64,000 bases of DNA from Pseudomonadota bacterium (GCA_963204815.1 CAUJHQ010000029.1:62001-126000); one strand, 5' to 3'; positions 33,166 through 45,707 are shown, numbered from the stretch's first letter. Program-made: numbers and translations. The notes: a model not told the origin generated them from the sequence alone.

Positions 33166-36100
33166 ACCGCGGCGCGCCAGGCGTCTCGATGGCGCAGTAC
33201 CTGCGGCGCCTGCTCTGGCTGGCGATGCTGCCGCTGCTGCTGCTGGCGCTGGCGATGGCCGCCGACACGGTGCGCCGCCTGCGCCAGGCCGACGACCGGT
33301 CGGCCGAACTGCTGTCGCGCCAGCTCGGCCAGCAGGTCGAGGAGTCGGTGCGCCAGCGCATCATGGGGTTGGAGTTGCTGGCCGCATCGCCATTGCTGGC
33401 CGAACAGCGGTTCGCCGACTTCCACCGCCGCAGCCAGGTCTTCGCGCGCGAGTTCGGCGGCCAGCTGCTGCTGGCCGACGCGCAGGGCCGCCTGTTGCTG
33501 CACACCGGCGTGCCCTACGGCGAGCCGCTGCCGTCGCTGCCGCGGCCGGCCGGCCGCGCCGCGGTGCCGGAAGCGCTGGCCAGCGGCCGGCCCGAGGTGG
33601 GCGACGTGTTCCTGGGGCCGGTCGTCAAGCGCCCGCTGGTGGCGGTGGCCGTGCCGGTGCGGCGCCAGGACCGGACCGAATTCGTGCTGCTGACCACCAT
33701 CGAGGCGCGCCGCTTCCAGGAACGCATCGACCAGGCCGCCCTGCCCGACGGCTGGCACGTCACCGTGGTCGACAGCCGGCGCGAGGTGATCGCCGGCGGC
33801 TTCGGCGCCGGCGCCAGCGCGGCGCAGGTGGACGACGGCGGCGCGCGGGTCGAGCGCGCCGTGGCCGCCGCGCCGTGGACGCTGCTCGTCGACCAGTCGG
33901 CCGCGAGCCGCCGCGGCCCGCTTCTGGCGGCGATGACCGTGCTCGCGCTGGCGATCGGGGTCGCCACGGCGATCGGGCGCCTCGGCAGCGGCACCGGCGG
34001 GCGGCGCCTCGCGCGCGCGGTGGCGGGGCTGGCGACACGCGACGAACCGCGCGCGGGCGCCGTCGCCATCGCCGAGATCGAGGCCGCGCGCGCCACGATC
34101 GAGGCCGCGGATGCCGCGCGCGAAAACGCGCTGCAGGCGCTGCACCGGTCGCGCGCGCAGCTGGCCGCGCTGGTGGAGCAGGCGCCGCACGGCATCGCGA
34201 TGTTCGACCGCGAGATGAACTACCTGGCGGCCAGCCGGCGCTGGGTGCGGCAGTACGCGCCCGGCCACGACAAGGTCATCGGCCTGAACCACTACGTCCT
34301 TCGGCCCCGGCTGCAGGAGATGTGGAAAGAGGTGCACCGGCGCGCGCTGGCCGGCGAGACGCTCGGCAACGACGCCGAACCCTGGGTCGACGACGAAGGC
34401 CGCGAATACCTGCTGGACTGGGTGGCGCAGCCCTGGACCGACGACACCGGCGCGGTCGGCGGCCTGATCCTCTCGGCCGAGGACGTCAGCGAACAGCGCC
34501 GCACCCTGCAGGCGCTGCAGGAGGCGCACCAGCGCTTCGCCACGCTGTTCGAGAGCGCCCCGGTGGCGATGGTGGTGGGGGCGCTGGACGACCGCCGCTT
34601 CGTCCAGGTGAACGGCGCCTTCGAGGCGCTGAGCGGCTATGCGCGCGACGAGGTGCTCGGCCGCGCCAGCGCCGAGTTCGGGCTCTGGGTCGACGCCGCC
34701 GTCACCGCCGGCGCGTACCGGCAGCTCGACGAGCGCGGCGCACTGCCGCCCACCGAGACAGCGCTGCGCCGCCGCTCCGGGGAGACGCTCGACGTCTCGC
34801 TGTCGGCGTGCCGGGTGTTGATCTCCGGCCGGCCGCACTTCGTGGCCATGGTGGTCGACATCACGCCGCAGCAGCAGGCGCGGCGCGCGCTCGAGCACCA
34901 GCAGGAAGCGCTGGAAGCGCTGGTGGCGCACCGCACCGCCGAGCTGGAGGCCGCCAACGCCACGCTCGCCGAACGCGCCGCCGCCATCGCCGACCTCTAC
35001 GACAGCGCACCCTGCGGCTATCACTCGCTGGCGCCGGACGGCACCGTGTCGGCCGTCAACGCCACCGAACTGGCGATGCTCGGCTACACGCGCGAGGAGA
35101 TGATCGGCCAGCCGTTCTCGCGCTTCATGTCGGCAGCGAGCCGGGCCGCGTTCGCCGAGCGCTACGAAGTCTTCAAGGCCACCGGCAGCGTGCGCGACCT
35201 GGCGTACGAGCTGGTGCGCAAGGACGGCAGCCTGCTGCCGGTGCTGGTGAGCGCGGTGATGGTGCACGACGCGCAGGGGCGTCACGTCGCGAACCGGGCC
35301 GTGCTCGTCGACGACAGCGGGCGCCGCCGGCGCGAGCAGCAGATCGCCGAGATGCAGGTCGAGCTGGCGCGTCGGGCCGACGAGGCCGAGGCCGCGAGCC
35401 GCGCCAAGAGCGCCTTCCTGGCCAACATGAGCCACGAGATCCGGACGCCGCTGAATGCGATCCTCGGCCTGAATCACCTGCTCGCCCGCGACGCCACCGA
35501 GCCGCTGCAGCGCGACCGGCTGGCCAAGGTGGACGGCGCGGCGCGCCACCTGCTGCAGGTGATCAACGACATCCTCGACGTCTCCAAGATCGAGGCCGGC
35601 AAGATGCAGCTGGAGGACACCGAGTTCGCGCTCGACGAACTGCTGGCACGTGCCTACGCGATGGTCGAGGGGCCGGCGCGCGCGAAGGGCCTCGAGCTCG
35701 TGCTCGACACCGACCACACCCCCGCGCAGTGGCACGGCGACCCGACGCGGCTGCTGCAGGCGGTCGTCAACCTGCTGTCCAACGCCGTCAAGTTCACGGC
35801 CAGCGGCTGGGTGCGGCTGGCCGTCGCGCCGGTGGGCCGCGACGATGGCGACGGCGTGCTGCTGCGCTTCGAGGTCAGCGACACCGGCGAAGGCATCGCG
35901 CCCGACGTGCTGCCGCACCTGTTCGGGTCCTTCGAGCAGGCCGACAGCTCGATCACGCGCCGCCACGGCGGCACCGGGCTGGGCCTGGCGCTGACACGGC
36001 ACATCGCACGCATGATGGGCGGCGAGGTCGGCGTCGACAGCCGGCCGGGCATCGGCAGCCGCTTCTGGTTCACCGCGCGCCTGCGCGAAGCCGCCATCGC

Positions 36101-37355
36101 GCGCCCGATGGTCGTGCCGGCGCTGCAGGCCGGGCGGCGCGCGCTGCTCGTCGACGACCTGCCGGAAGCGCTGCAGTCTCTGCGCGATCAGCTGCGCATC
36201 CACGGCCTGCAGGTGGACGCCTTCGCCGACCCGCAGGCCGGGTTCGAGGCGGCCGCCGCGGCGGTGGCGAGCGGGCTGCCGCACGACCTGCTGGTGCTGG
36301 ACTGGCGCATGGGCCCGCCCGACGGCGTGGCGCTGCTGGGCCGGCTGCGCACGCTGCCGGCGCTCGCGGCGGCGTCCGCGGTGCTGGTCACCGCGCACGA
36401 CGACGACACGCTGCGCGCGCAGGCGCAGGCCGCCGGCTTCGACGCCGTGCTCGTGAAGCCGGTCACCTCGTCGACGCTGTACGACACGCTGCAGCGCCTG
36501 CGCCGCGGCGCCGCCGCGCCGCCCGGCCTGCTGCCGCGCGACGCCGCGCTCGAGACCCTGCTGCGCAGCCTCCACGGCGGCCGGCGCGTGCTGCTGGCCG
36601 AGGACAACGCGATCAACCGCGAGGTCGCGGTCGAACTGCTCAGCTCCGCCGGCCTGGCGGTCGAGGTCGCCGAGAATGGCGTGCAGGCGGTGGAGAAGGC
36701 GCTCAACGGCGCCTTCGACCTCGTGCTGATGGACATGCAGATGCCCGAGCTCGACGGCCTGGCCGCGACGCGCCGGCTGCGCGCGACCGGCCGCAGCGAG
36801 CTGCCCATCGTCGCGATGACCGCGAACGCGTTCGGCGAAGACCGCTCGGCCTGCCTGGAGGCCGGCATGAACGACCACCTCGCCAAGCCGGTCGACCCGG
36901 AGCGGCTCTACGCCACCTTGCTGCGCTGGCTGCCGCCGGCCGACTCGACGCCGGCCGCACCGCCGGTGCCACCGCTGGCGCCACCACCGGCCGCGCCACC
37001 GGCGCCGGCCGCGCTGCCGCTGCAGGACCGGCTCGCGGCGGTCGAAGGCCTGAATGTGGCGCGCGCGCTCGTCAACGTGGGAGGCCAGGCCGGCGTGCTG
37101 CGCCGCGTGCTCGACCGCTTCGTGCAGGCCTACGCGGAAGGCGCGGGCACGCTGGACCGCGAACGCGCGCACTCGCTGCGCGGCGCCTGTGCCGCCATCG
37201 GTGCCGTCGACCTGCAGGCCGCGCTTCAGGCCTACGAAGCCGGCACCCTGCGCGAGGGCGGCGCCGTGCCGTCGCCCGAGGCCGGGGAAATCGCGCGCCA
37301 GCTCGGCGAACTCGTCGAGCGCCTGCGCATCGAGCTCGACCGCGACCCGGCGTAG
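33162..37355 (+). CDS. Large hybrid sensor histidine kinase with two receivers and an HPt domain
   Basis: A 1397-residue protein. There is a membrane segment at about residues 15-35, a sensor region to about 245 and a second membrane segment at about 247-270. Three PAS domains span about 330-725. The HisKA domain has His758 ([11 protein letters not shown]), and the ATPase has DTGEGI and GGTGLGLAL. Two receivers carry Asp1047 ([12 protein letters not shown]) and Asp1191 ([13 protein letters not shown]). A Pro/Ala-rich linker leads to an HPt domain with His1337 ([12 protein letters not shown]). The ATG overlaps the stop of the PAS-receiver gene, so a phosphorelay from this kinase to that receiver is likely. 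No DNA-binding output is encoded nearby. Confidence 0.92.
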   Translation: MNRGAPGVSMAQYLRRLLWLAMLPLLLLALAMAADTVRRLRQADDRSAELLSRQLGQQVEESVRQRIMGLELLAASPLLAEQRFADFHRRSQVFAREFGGQLLLADAQGRLLLHTGVPYGEPLPSLPRPAGRAAVPEALASGRPEVGDVFLGPVVKRPLVAVAVPVRRQDRTEFVLLTTIEARRFQERIDQAALPDGWHVTVVDSRREVIAGGFGAGASAAQVDDGGARVERAVAAAPWTLLVDQSAASRRGPLLAAMTVLALAIGVATAIGRLGSGTGGRRLARAVAGLATRDEPRAGAVAIAEIEAARATIEAADAARENALQALHRSRAQLAALVEQAPHGIAMFDREMNYLAASRRWVRQYAPGHDKVIGLNHYVLRPRLQEMWKEVHRRALAGETLGNDAEPWVDDEGREYLLDWVAQPWTDDTGAVGGLILSAEDVSEQRRTLQALQEAHQRFATLFESAPVAMVVGALDDRRFVQVNGAFEALSGYARDEVLGRASAEFGLWVDAAVTAGAYRQLDERGALPPTETALRRRSGETLDVSLSACRVLISGRPHFVAMVVDITPQQQARRALEHQQEALEALVAHRTAELEAANATLAERAAAIADLYDSAPCGYHSLAPDGTVSAVNATELAMLGYTREEMIGQPFSRFMSAASRAAFAERYEVFKATGSVRDLAYELVRKDGSLLPVLVSAVMVHDAQGRHVANRAVLVDDSGRRRREQQIAEMQVELARRADEAEAASRAKSAFLANMSHEIRTPLNAILGLNHLLARDATEPLQRDRLAKVDGAARHLLQVINDILDVSKIEAGKMQLEDTEFALDELLARAYAMVEGPARAKGLELVLDTDHTPAQWHGDPTRLLQAVVNLLSNAVKFTASGWVRLAVAPVGRDDGDGVLLRFEVSDTGEGIAPDVLPHLFGSFEQADSSITRRHGGTGLGLALTRHIARMMGGEVGVDSRPGIGSRFWFTARLREAAIARPMVVPALQAGRRALLVDDLPEALQSLRDQLRIHGLQVDAFADPQAGFEAAAAAVASGLPHDLLVLDWRMGPPDGVALLGRLRTLPALAAASAVLVTAHDDDTLRAQAQAAGFDAVLVKPVTSSTLYDTLQRLRRGAAAPPGLLPRDAALETLLRSLHGGRRVLLAEDNAINREVAVELLSSAGLAVEVAENGVQAVEKALNGAFDLVLMDMQMPELDGLAATRRLRATGRSELPIVAMTANAFGEDRSACLEAGMNDHLAKPVDPERLYATLLRWLPPADSTPAAPPVPPLAPPPAAPPAPAALPLQDRLAAVEGLNVARALVNVGGQAGVLRRVLDRFVQAYAEGAGTLDRERAHSLRGACAAIGAVDLQAALQAYEAGTLREGGAVPSPEAGEIARQLGELVERLRIELDRDPA

Positions 37356-37363
37356 CCAGTACG

Positions 37364-37434
37364 CCTCGCGGAGCTCGGGCCCGGACTGAGGCGACGTTCG
37401 GTCCGCAGGGACCGAATGCCGTCCTCAGCCCGCC
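37364..37434. repeat. Structured repeat, copy A (after the hybrid kinase)
   Basis: A roughly 71-base element, closely repeated 158 bases downstream. Its core is an inverted repeat TTCGGTCC-GCAG-GGACCGAA (37397-37416), flanked by CTGAGG and CCTCAG arms. It starts 8 bases after the kinase stop. It may act as a bidirectional transcription block, but it has no T-run. Confidence 0.6.
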
Positions 37435-37521
37435 CGCGTGAAATCGCGTGCGGGCCTTCGCCAGCCACGGAACGCCTTCCGGCGTCCCGTGCGCAGGCTC
37501 AGTCCGCCCTGCGGGCCGCGC

Positions 37522-37593
37522 CCTCGCAGAGCTCGGGCCCGGACTGAGGCGATGTTCGGTCCGCAGGGACCGAACGTCGTCCTCAGTCCGCCT
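37522..37593. repeat. Structured repeat, copy B (overlaps the ftsZ 3' end)
   Basis: The second copy of the element. Its hairpin (37551-37578) is longer than in copy A: a 12-bp stem GATGTTCGGTCC/GGACCGAACGTC with one G-T wobble. The copies differ at stem positions in a way that keeps or improves pairing. The distal arm runs into the last codons of ftsZ (stop 37583-37585). Confidence 0.6.
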
Positions 37594-38815
37594 GCTTCCG
37601 CAGGAACGCCGGGATCTCGATCTCGTCCATGCCGTTGCTCGCCAGCGCGTCCACCTTGGCGGCCGCCTGCGAACGCGCGCTGCGCCACACGCTGGGGGTG
37701 TTGAGCCCCGTGTAGTCGTGCGCCGGCTGCACCTGCGGCTGGCCCGGGGTGGCCGGCTGGGTCAGGATGGGCAGGTTGTCGGTGCCGGTGCGCAGCTGCG
37801 GTTGCGCCGGCGGGGTCACCACCAGGACCGGTGGCGCGATCGGGCGCTCGGCCTTGCGCGCCACCGAGCTCAGGCCGGTGGCGATGACCGTCACGCGCAG
37901 CTGGTCGCCCAGGCTGTCGTCGTAGGCGGTGCCGTAGATCACGTGCGCGTCGTCGGCCGCGTAGCGGCGGATCGTGTTCATCGCGTTGCGGCTCTCGGCG
38001 AGCTTGAAGGTGCCCTTGCTCGCCGCGATCAGCACCAGCACGCCGCGCGCGCCGCTCAAGTCGATGCCTTCCAGCAGCGGGCACGCCACCGCCAGGTCGG
38101 CCGCCTTCGTGGCACGGTCCGGGCCGGCGGCCACTGCCGTGCCCATCATCGCCTTGCCGGGCTCGCTCATCACCGTCTTCACGTCTTCGAAGTCGACGTT
38201 GACGAGACCGGGGATGTGGATGATGTCGCTGATGCCGCCCACCGCGTTCTTCAGCACGTCGTTGGCGTGCGCGAAGGCCTGCTCCTGCGTGACGTCGTCG
38301 CCCATCACCTCGAGCAGCTTCTCGTTGAGCACCACGATCAGGCTGTCGACGTTGGCTTCGAGCTCGGCGACGCCGTCCTCGGCCTGCTTGCCGCGGCGCT
38401 TGCCTTCGAACTCGAAGGGCTTGGTCACGACACCCACCGTGAGGATGCCCATGTCCTTGGCCACGCGCGCGATCACCGGCGCGGCGCCGGTGCCGGTGCC
38501 GCCACCCATGCCGGCGGTGATGAACAGCATGTGCGCGCCGGCGATGGCCTCGCGGATGCGGTGCTCGGCCTCCTCGGCCGACACGCGCCCCACTTCGGGC
38601 TTGGAGCCGGCGCCGAGGCCGGAGTTGCCCAGCTGCACCAGCGTCGTCGCGGCGCTGCGGTTGAGCGCCTGCGCGTCGGTGTTGGCGCAGATGAAGTCGA
38701 CGCCCTGCACGCCCTGCGCGATCATGTGCTCGACGGCGTTGCCGCCGCCGCCACCGACGCCGATCACCTTGATCTGGGTACCTTCGTTGAACTCTTCGAT
38801 CATTTCGATGGGCAT
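37583..38815 (-). CDS. ftsZ: Cell division GTPase FtsZ
   Basis: A 410-residue tubulin-like GTPase that forms the division ring. The nucleotide motif GGGTGTGAAP (about residues 103-112), the N-terminal IKVIGVGGGGGNAV and the T7 loop VNVDFEDVKT are present. A Pro/Gln-rich linker leads to the C-terminal binding peptide EIPAFLRKQAD, which contacts FtsA and ZipA-type partners. The ATG has a TAGGAGG site 6 bases upstream. It is the last gene of the dcw cluster and is preceded by an 86-base gap after ftsA. Confidence 0.98.
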   Translation of the reverse strand: MPIEMIEEFNEGTQIKVIGVGGGGGNAVEHMIAQGVQGVDFICANTDAQALNRSAATTLVQLGNSGLGAGSKPEVGRVSAEEAEHRIREAIAGAHMLFITAGMGGGTGTGAAPVIARVAKDMGILTVGVVTKPFEFEGKRRGKQAEDGVAELEANVDSLIVVLNEKLLEVMGDDVTQEQAFAHANDVLKNAVGGISDIIHIPGLVNVDFEDVKTVMSEPGKAMMGTAVAAGPDRATKAADLAVACPLLEGIDLSGARGVLVLIAASKGTFKLAESRNAMNTIRRYAADDAHVIYGTAYDDSLGDQLRVTVIATGLSSVARKAERPIAPPVLVVTPPAQPQLRTGTDNLPILTQPATPGQPQVQPAHDYTGLNTPSVWRSARSQAAAKVDALASNGMDEIEIPAFLRKQAD

Positions 38816-38901
38816 GAGAGCCTCCTACTGAGTGAGATGCAGTTGCCGTTGAAAACCGGGGCTTCTGTGATGTGTTCGCTTCAAGCGTCCGAGCCCCTTC
38901 T

Positions 38902-40134
38902 CTAGAAATTTCCGAGGAACCAGTCCTTCGCGCGGCCGAAGAGCGTGCTCACCGAGCCCGCCTGCGCCGCCGCCTTGTGCCCGCGCTGGCGCGCCAGGCG
39001 CGCCTCTTCGAGCAGCCCCATCACGGTGGCCGACCGCGGGTTGGCCACCATGTCCCTCAATGCCGCGCCGTACGTGGGCAGGCCCCGACGCACCGGCTTC
39101 AGGAAGATGTCTTCGCCGAGCTCGACCATGCCCGGCATCACCGACGAACCGCCGGTGATGACGATGCCGCTGGACAGCAGCTCTTCGTAGCCGCTCTCGC
39201 GGATGACCTGGTGCACGAGCGAGAAGATCTCCTCGACGCGCGGCTCGATCACGCCGGCCAGCGCCTGGCGGCTCAGCATGCGCGGCGAACGGTCGCCCAG
39301 GCCGGGCACCTCGACCTGCTCCGAAGGGTCGGCCAGCAACTGCTTGGCGACGCCGTACTCGACCTTGATCTCCTCGGCGTCCTTCGTCGGCGTGCGCAGC
39401 GCCATCGCGATGTCGCTCGTGATCAGGTCGCCGGCGATCGGGATCACCGCGGTGTGGCGCACGCTGCCGTCGGTGTAGACCTGCACGTCGGTGGTGCCGG
39501 CGCCGATGTCGACCACCGCCACGCCCAGGCTCTTCTCGTCGTCGGTCAGCACGGCGGCGGCGCTGGCGCTCGGGTTCAGCACCAGGCGCTCCACCTCCAG
39601 GCCGCAGCGGCGCACGCACTTCAGGATGTTCTCGGCCGCGCTCTGCGCGCCTGTGACGATGTGCACCTTCACCTCGAGCCGGCTGCCGCTCATGCCGATC
39701 GGCTCCTTCACCTCGTGGCCGTCGATGATGAATTCCTGCGGCTCCACCAGCAGCAGGCGCTGGTCGTTCGGGATGTTGATGGCCTTGGCGGTTTCCACCA
39801 CGCGCGCCACGTCCACCGGCGTGACCTCGCGGTTGTCGCGCACGATGACCATGCCGGTGCTGTTCTGGCCGCGGATGTGGCTGCCGGTGATGCCGGTGTA
39901 GACGCTGGTGATCTTGCAGGCGGCCATCATCTCGGCCTCCTTCAGCGCCTGCTGGATGCTCTGCACGGTGGCGTCGATGTTCACCACGACGCCGCGCTTG
40001 AGCCCGTGCGTGCTGGCCACCCCGAGACCGGCGACGCGCAGCTCGCCGTCGGGCAGCACCTCGGCGGCCACGACCATCACCTTCGCGGTGCCGATGTCGA
40101 GTCCGAAGACGAGGTCCTTGTATTCCTTGGCCAT
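38902..40134 (-). CDS. ftsA: Cell division protein FtsA
   Basis: A 410-residue actin-like ATPase that tethers FtsZ to the membrane. Blocks include FGLDIGTAKVMVV at the N-terminus, VVDIGAGTTDVQVY (phosphate binding) and ITGGSSVMPGM. The C-terminal amphipathic targeting helix ends in RAKDWFLGNF. It starts 8 bases after ftsQ. Confidence 0.98.
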   Translation of the reverse strand: MAKEYKDLVFGLDIGTAKVMVVAAEVLPDGELRVAGLGVASTHGLKRGVVVNIDATVQSIQQALKEAEMMAACKITSVYTGITGSHIRGQNSTGMVIVRDNREVTPVDVARVVETAKAINIPNDQRLLLVEPQEFIIDGHEVKEPIGMSGSRLEVKVHIVTGAQSAAENILKCVRRCGLEVERLVLNPSASAAAVLTDDEKSLGVAVVDIGAGTTDVQVYTDGSVRHTAVIPIAGDLITSDIAMALRTPTKDAEEIKVEYGVAKQLLADPSEQVEVPGLGDRSPRMLSRQALAGVIEPRVEEIFSLVHQVIRESGYEELLSSGIVITGGSSVMPGMVELGEDIFLKPVRRGLPTYGAALRDMVANPRSATVMGLLEEARLARQRGHKAAAQAGSVSTLFGRAKDWFLGNF

Positions 40135-40142
40135 GGGCGGTC

Positions 40143-40964
40143 TCAGTTGACGGTCTTCGAATGGGGGTGGGTCAGGGTCGTGGTCGTCACGCCGCGCAGC
40201 CGCACGGCATAGCCGTCGGCGTGGCGCAGGTCGGCGTACAGCAGCGGCTGCTGGTAGCGCGCCGTCACCTGCGCCAGCGTGCGTGCGAAGCGCTCGCTGC
40301 GCGCGACCACCTCGTCCTCGCTGCCGCGGCCGAGCTCCACGGTGGCGCCGCTGTCGAGCTCGGCACGCCACGAGCCGCGGCCGGACAGGTGCAGGCGCTG
40401 CAGGTCGGTGTCCAGCCGCTCGAACACCGCGTGCAGGCGCAGGTACATCGAGAGCATCTCGTCGCTGCGGCCTTCGGGGCCGCTCAGCACGGGCAGGCCG
40501 TCCTCCTCGACGTCGCCGATGTTGGCCTCGAACACCTCGCCGTGGCTGTTGACGAGGCGCTCGTTGCCGTCCTCGCCCTCCCACAGCGCGGCGGCGTGGT
40601 GCTCCTCCAGCCGCACCGCCAGGCGGTCGGGCCAGATGCGCCGCACCACCGCCTGGCGCACCCAGGGCACGGCCTCGAAGGCGGCGCGCGCGCGCTGCAG
40701 GTCCAGGCTGAAGAAGTTGCCCTTCAGCGCCGGCATCGCGTTGGCGCGGATCGTGTTGACGCTGTTGCGCGTGAGCTCGCCGTCGAGCTGGATGGCGCGG
40801 ATGGTGAACAGCGGCACGCGCGTGATCCACAGCACCGCCGCCGCCACCAGCGCGCAGGCGGCCAGCACGTACACCGCGCTGGCGACGCCGTTCATCAGGC
40901 GCACGTCCACCGGCAGCCCGGGCGGGGGCGTGCGCAGGGTGGCGGCGGCGGAACGGCGGGCCAT
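40143..40964 (-). CDS. ftsQ: Cell division protein FtsQ
   Basis: A 273-residue bitopic membrane protein. A short cytoplasmic N-terminus is followed by one membrane segment (about residues 27-47). Next come a POTRA domain (FTIRAIQLDGELTRNSVNTI) and the beta domain (PWVRQAVVRRIWPDRLAVRL). It links FtsA/FtsZ to FtsB/FtsL in the divisome. It lies 7 bases after ddl. Confidence 0.95.
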   Translation of the reverse strand: MARRSAAATLRTPPPGLPVDVRLMNGVASAVYVLAACALVAAAVLWITRVPLFTIRAIQLDGELTRNSVNTIRANAMPALKGNFFSLDLQRARAAFEAVPWVRQAVVRRIWPDRLAVRLEEHHAAALWEGEDGNERLVNSHGEVFEANIGDVEEDGLPVLSGPEGRSDEMLSMYLRLHAVFERLDTDLQRLHLSGRGSWRAELDSGATVELGRGSEDEVVARSERFARTLAQVTARYQQPLLYADLRHADGYAVRLRGVTTTTLTHPHSKTVN

Positions 40965-40971
40965 GCGGGGC

Positions 40972-41918
40972 TCAGCTCCTCGTGCTGTCCAGCGCGGCGT
41001 GCTGCAGGATCTGCAGGCACAGCGCCTCGTAGCTGAGGCCGGCGGCGCGCGCGGCCATCGGCACCAGCGAGTGGCCGGTCATGCCCGGGCTGGTGTTCAT
41101 CTCGAGCAGGAAGGGCTTGCGGTCGGTGGCGCGGATCATCAGGTCGGCCCGCCCCCAGCCGCGGCAGCCCAGCACGCGGTAGGCGGCGAGCGTGAGGCGC
41201 TGGATCTCGGCTTCCTCCGCCGCCGGCAGGCCGCTCGGGCAGCGGTAGCCGGTGTCTTCGCTGAAGTACTTGTGCTCGTAGTCGTAGTTGCCGTCCGGCG
41301 CCTCGATGCGGATGACCGGCAGCGCGCGTGCCGCCACGCCCTGGCCGAGCACGGCGCAGGTGACTTCCTGACCTTCGATGAACTCCTCGCACAGCACGTC
41401 GGCGTCGTACTGCGCGGCCAGCGTGACGGCGTCCTGCATCTGCGAGTAGCCCTGCACCTTCGTGATGCCGATCGACGAGCCTTCGCGCGGCGGCTTGACG
41501 ATGAGCGGCAGGCCCAGCGTGTCGGGCACGGCGACGACGTCCTCGCGCGCCTGGCGGTCCGGCGCCAGCCACTGCCAGCGCGGCGTCGGCAGGCCCTCGG
41601 CGACGAGGATGCGCTTGGTCATCACCTTGTCCATCGCGATCGCGCTCGCCATCACGCCGCTGCCGGTGTACGGGATGCCCAGCAGTTCGAGCGCGCCCTG
41701 CACCGTGCCGTCTTCGCCGTGGCGGCCGTGCAGCGCGATGAAGACGCGCGCGAAGCCGTCGCGCTTCAGGTCGTCGAGCGCGCGCTCGGCGGGGTCGAAG
41801 GCGTGCGCGTCGACGCCCTGCGACTGCAGCGCCTTCAGCACGCCGCCGCCGGACATCAGCGAGACCTCGCGTTCGGCGCTGCTGCCGCCCATCAGGACGG
41901 CGACCTTGCCCAAGTCGT

Positions 41919-41922
<4 letters not shown>
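40972..41922 (-). CDS. ddl: D-alanine--D-alanine ligase
   Basis: A 316-residue ATP-grasp enzyme that makes the D-Ala-D-Ala dipeptide used by MurF. Motifs include [14 protein letters not shown] at the N-terminus, [14 protein letters not shown], the ATP-binding [12 protein letters not shown] and the metal site [16 protein letters not shown]. The length matches DdlB. Its ATG overlaps the murC stop (ATGA). Confidence 0.97.
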
Positions 41923-43315
<1,393 letters not shown>

Positions 43316-43319
<4 letters not shown>

Positions 43320-44389
43320 GACTTGGTGAGACCTTCGATCAGATCGGCCACGCGCGCCGCCGCCTGCGGCTTGCTCATCGCGCGCGCCTTCGTGCCCATG
43401 TCGACCAGCGCCGCGCGGTCCAGGCCGCGCAGCGTGGCGGCCAGCGTCGCCGGCGTGGCTTCGGGCTGCGGCAGGTGGATCGCGGCGCCCTGGCGCGCCA
43501 TGAATTGCGCGTTGTCGCGCTGGTGCGCGGTGGTGCTGATGACCAGCGGCACCAGCACCGACGGCACGCCGGCGGCGCACAGCTCGCTCACGGTGATGGC
43601 GCCGGAGCGGCAGACCATCAGGTCGCACTCGGCCAGCCGGCGCGGCATGTCTTCGATGAAGGGCACGACCTCGGCGACGAGGCCGGCCTGCGCGTAGGCG
43701 GCGCGCACGCTGTCGGCCTGCGCGGCGCCGGCCTGGTGGGTGACGATGGGGCGCTCGGCGGCGGGGATCAGCGCCAGCGCCTTCGGCAGCGTCTCGTTCA
43801 GCACGCGCGCGCCCAGGCTGCCGCCGACCACCAGCACGCGCAGCGGGCCGCTGCGGCCGGCGTAGCGTTCGGCCGGCTCCGGCATCTGCTCGATCGCGGC
43901 GCGCACCGGGTTGCCGGTGACGATGGCGTTCTTCGTCTTCTTCGCGGCGTCGCCGTCGAAGCCGAAGGCCACGCGGTCGGCCACCGGCAGCAGCGCGCGG
44001 TTGGACAGCAGCATCGCGGCGTCGGCATTCACCAGCACCAGCGGCTTGCCGAGCAGGCTGGCCATCAGCCCACCGGGGAAGCACACGTAGCCGCCCATGC
44101 CCAGCACGGCGCTGGGGCCGCGGCGGCGCAGGATGCGCAAGGCATCCCAGAAGGCCTTCAGCAGGCGAAGGCCGCCGGTGACGGTCTCGAAGAAGCTCTT
44201 GCCGCGCACGCCGGTGAAGGCGATCGTGTCCATCGGCAGCCCGGCCGGCGGCACGAGGCGGTTTTCCATGCCGGTGGTGGTGCCGAGCCAGCTGACGCTC
44301 CAGCCGCGGCGCGTCATCTCGCTGGCCACCGCGAGGCCGGGAATGATGTGGCCACCGGTGCCCGCGGCCATGATCACGAGGTGGCTCAT
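43316..44389 (-). CDS. murG: MurG transferase (lipid II synthesis)
   Basis: A 357-residue glycosyltransferase that adds GlcNAc to lipid I at the inner membrane. The N-terminal [13 protein letters not shown] loop, [12 protein letters not shown] and the C-terminal nucleotide-sugar site [18 protein letters not shown] are present. The ATG directly follows the end of a dispersed GC-rich repeat whose terminal GGGGGCT may serve as the ribosome-binding site. Confidence 0.97.
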
Positions 44390-44390
44390 G

Positions 44391-44452
44391 TCAGCCCCCA
44401 GGTCGCTGCGCGCCCGCCCCCCGAGGGGGTGAGCCGGCTTGGGGCGGCCCGG
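44391..44452 (-). repeat. Dispersed GC-rich repeat at the ftsW-murG junction
   Basis: Minus-strand order: GGGCCGCCCCAAG, then CCCCCTCGGGGGGC, then GGGGGCT just before the murG start. It shares these blocks with copies at 51254-51325 and 53402-53443. It fills nearly the whole ftsW-murG gap, in a cluster where most genes overlap. Confidence 0.6.
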
Positions 44453-44459
44453 CGCCGGC

Positions 44460-45707
44460 TCATGCCTTGCCTCCGCGCATCAGCGACCGGTTCTCGATGT
44501 CCACCCGCACGACGATCGCCAGCGCGACGAGGTTCATCAGCACCGCCGAGCCGCCGTAGCTCATCAGCGGCAGCGTCAGGCCCTTGGTGGGCAGCACGCC
44601 CAGGTTGACGCCCATGTTGATGAAGGCCTGCGCGCCCATCCAGATGCCCACGCCCTGCACCATCAGGCCGGCGAACACGCGGTCGATCGCGATCGCCTGG
44701 CGGCCGATGGCGAAGATGCGCCGCGTCATCCAGAAGAACATGACGATGACGGCGGCCACGCCGACGAAGCCGAGTTCCTCGCCGATCACCGCGAGCAGGA
44801 AGTCGGTGTGCGCCTCCGGCAGGTAGTGCAGCTTCTCGAGGCTGGAGCCGAGGCCCTGGCCGAAGATCTCGCCGCGGCCGAAGGCGATCAGCGAGTGCGT
44901 CAGCTGGTAGGCCTTGCCCTGCGCCCACTTCGGGTTCCACGGGTCCAGGTAGGCCAGGATGCGCTCGCGCCGCAGGTCGTCGAAGGCGATGATGAGCGCG
45001 AAGGTGGCGACGATCACCGCCGCGATCAGGAAGAACATGCGGCCGTTGACGCCGCCCAGAAACAGGATGCCCATCGCGATGGTCGCGATGACGATGAAGG
45101 CGCCCATGTCGGGCTGGCGCAGCAGCAGCGCGCCGATGAAGGCGACGGCGACGACCATCGGCCACACCGCCTTCACGAAGTTCTCCTTCACGTCCATCTT
45201 GCGCACCATGTAGCTCGCGGCATACATGGCGATGGCGAGCTTGGCCAGCTCGCTCGGCTGGAAGTTCATGACGCCCAGCGGGATCCAGCGGCGCGAGTTG
45301 TTCACCACCTTGCCGACGAAGGGCAGCAGCACCAGCACCAGCAGCACCAGCGTGCCGACCAGGATGTACGGCGCCTGCTTCTCCCAGAACGAGATCGGCA
45401 CCTGCACCACCGCGAGCGCGACGACGAGGCCGATCGCCAGCGCCATCACGTGACGCGTGAGGAAGAAGGTCGAGGTGTAGTTGGCGAACTTCGGGTTGTC
45501 GGGCAGCGCGACGCTGGCCGAATAGACCATCACGAGGCCCAGCGCCAGCAGCGCGCCGACGACCAGCACCAGCCCCTGGTCGAAGGCGGTGATGCGCGTC
45601 GGCCGCGCGCCGGCGAGGTCGACGCGGTCGCGCACCGGCAGCGCGCCGGGCGCGGCCTCGCGGCGCGTCGACCACCAGCCCTTCAGCGCGTCCAGGCCGA
45701 GCGTCAC
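44460..45707 (-). CDS. ftsW: Lipid II polymerase FtsW
   Basis: A 415-residue SEDS-family glycosyltransferase that polymerises septal peptidoglycan with FtsI. About ten membrane segments are visible, with SEDS blocks [34 protein letters not shown] and [10 protein letters not shown]. The GTG start at 45707 overlaps the murD stop (GTGA) and keeps the frame. Confidence 0.96.
   Translation of the reverse strand: MTLGLDALKGWWSTRREAAPGALPVRDRVDLAGARPTRITAFDQGLVLVVGALLALGLVMVYSASVALPDNPKFANYTSTFFLTRHVMALAIGLVVALAVVQVPISFWEKQAPYILVGTLVLLVLVLLPFVGKVVNNSRRWIPLGVMNFQPSELAKLAIAMYAASYMVRKMDVKENFVKAVWPMVVAVAFIGALLLRQPDMGAFIVIATIAMGILFLGGVNGRMFFLIAAVIVATFALIIAFDDLRRERILAYLDPWNPKWAQGKAYQLTHSLIAFGRGEIFGQGLGSSLEKLHYLPEAHTDFLLAVIGEELGFVGVAAVIVMFFWMTRRIFAIGRQAIAIDRVFAGLMVQGVGIWMGAQAFINMGVNLGVLPTKGLTLPLMSYGGSAVLMNLVALAIVVRVDIENRSLMRGGKA

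Noticed and set aside
33126-37172. A 1348-residue open frame antisense to the hybrid kinase
   Set aside because: It is a shadow frame caused by high GC; its His/Arg/Gln-rich composition lacks any domain while the sense frame has full kinase motifs.
37551-37578. Classical Rho-independent terminator for ftsZ
   Set aside because: The stem is strong, but no T-run follows on either strand, so it is reported as a structured repeat only.
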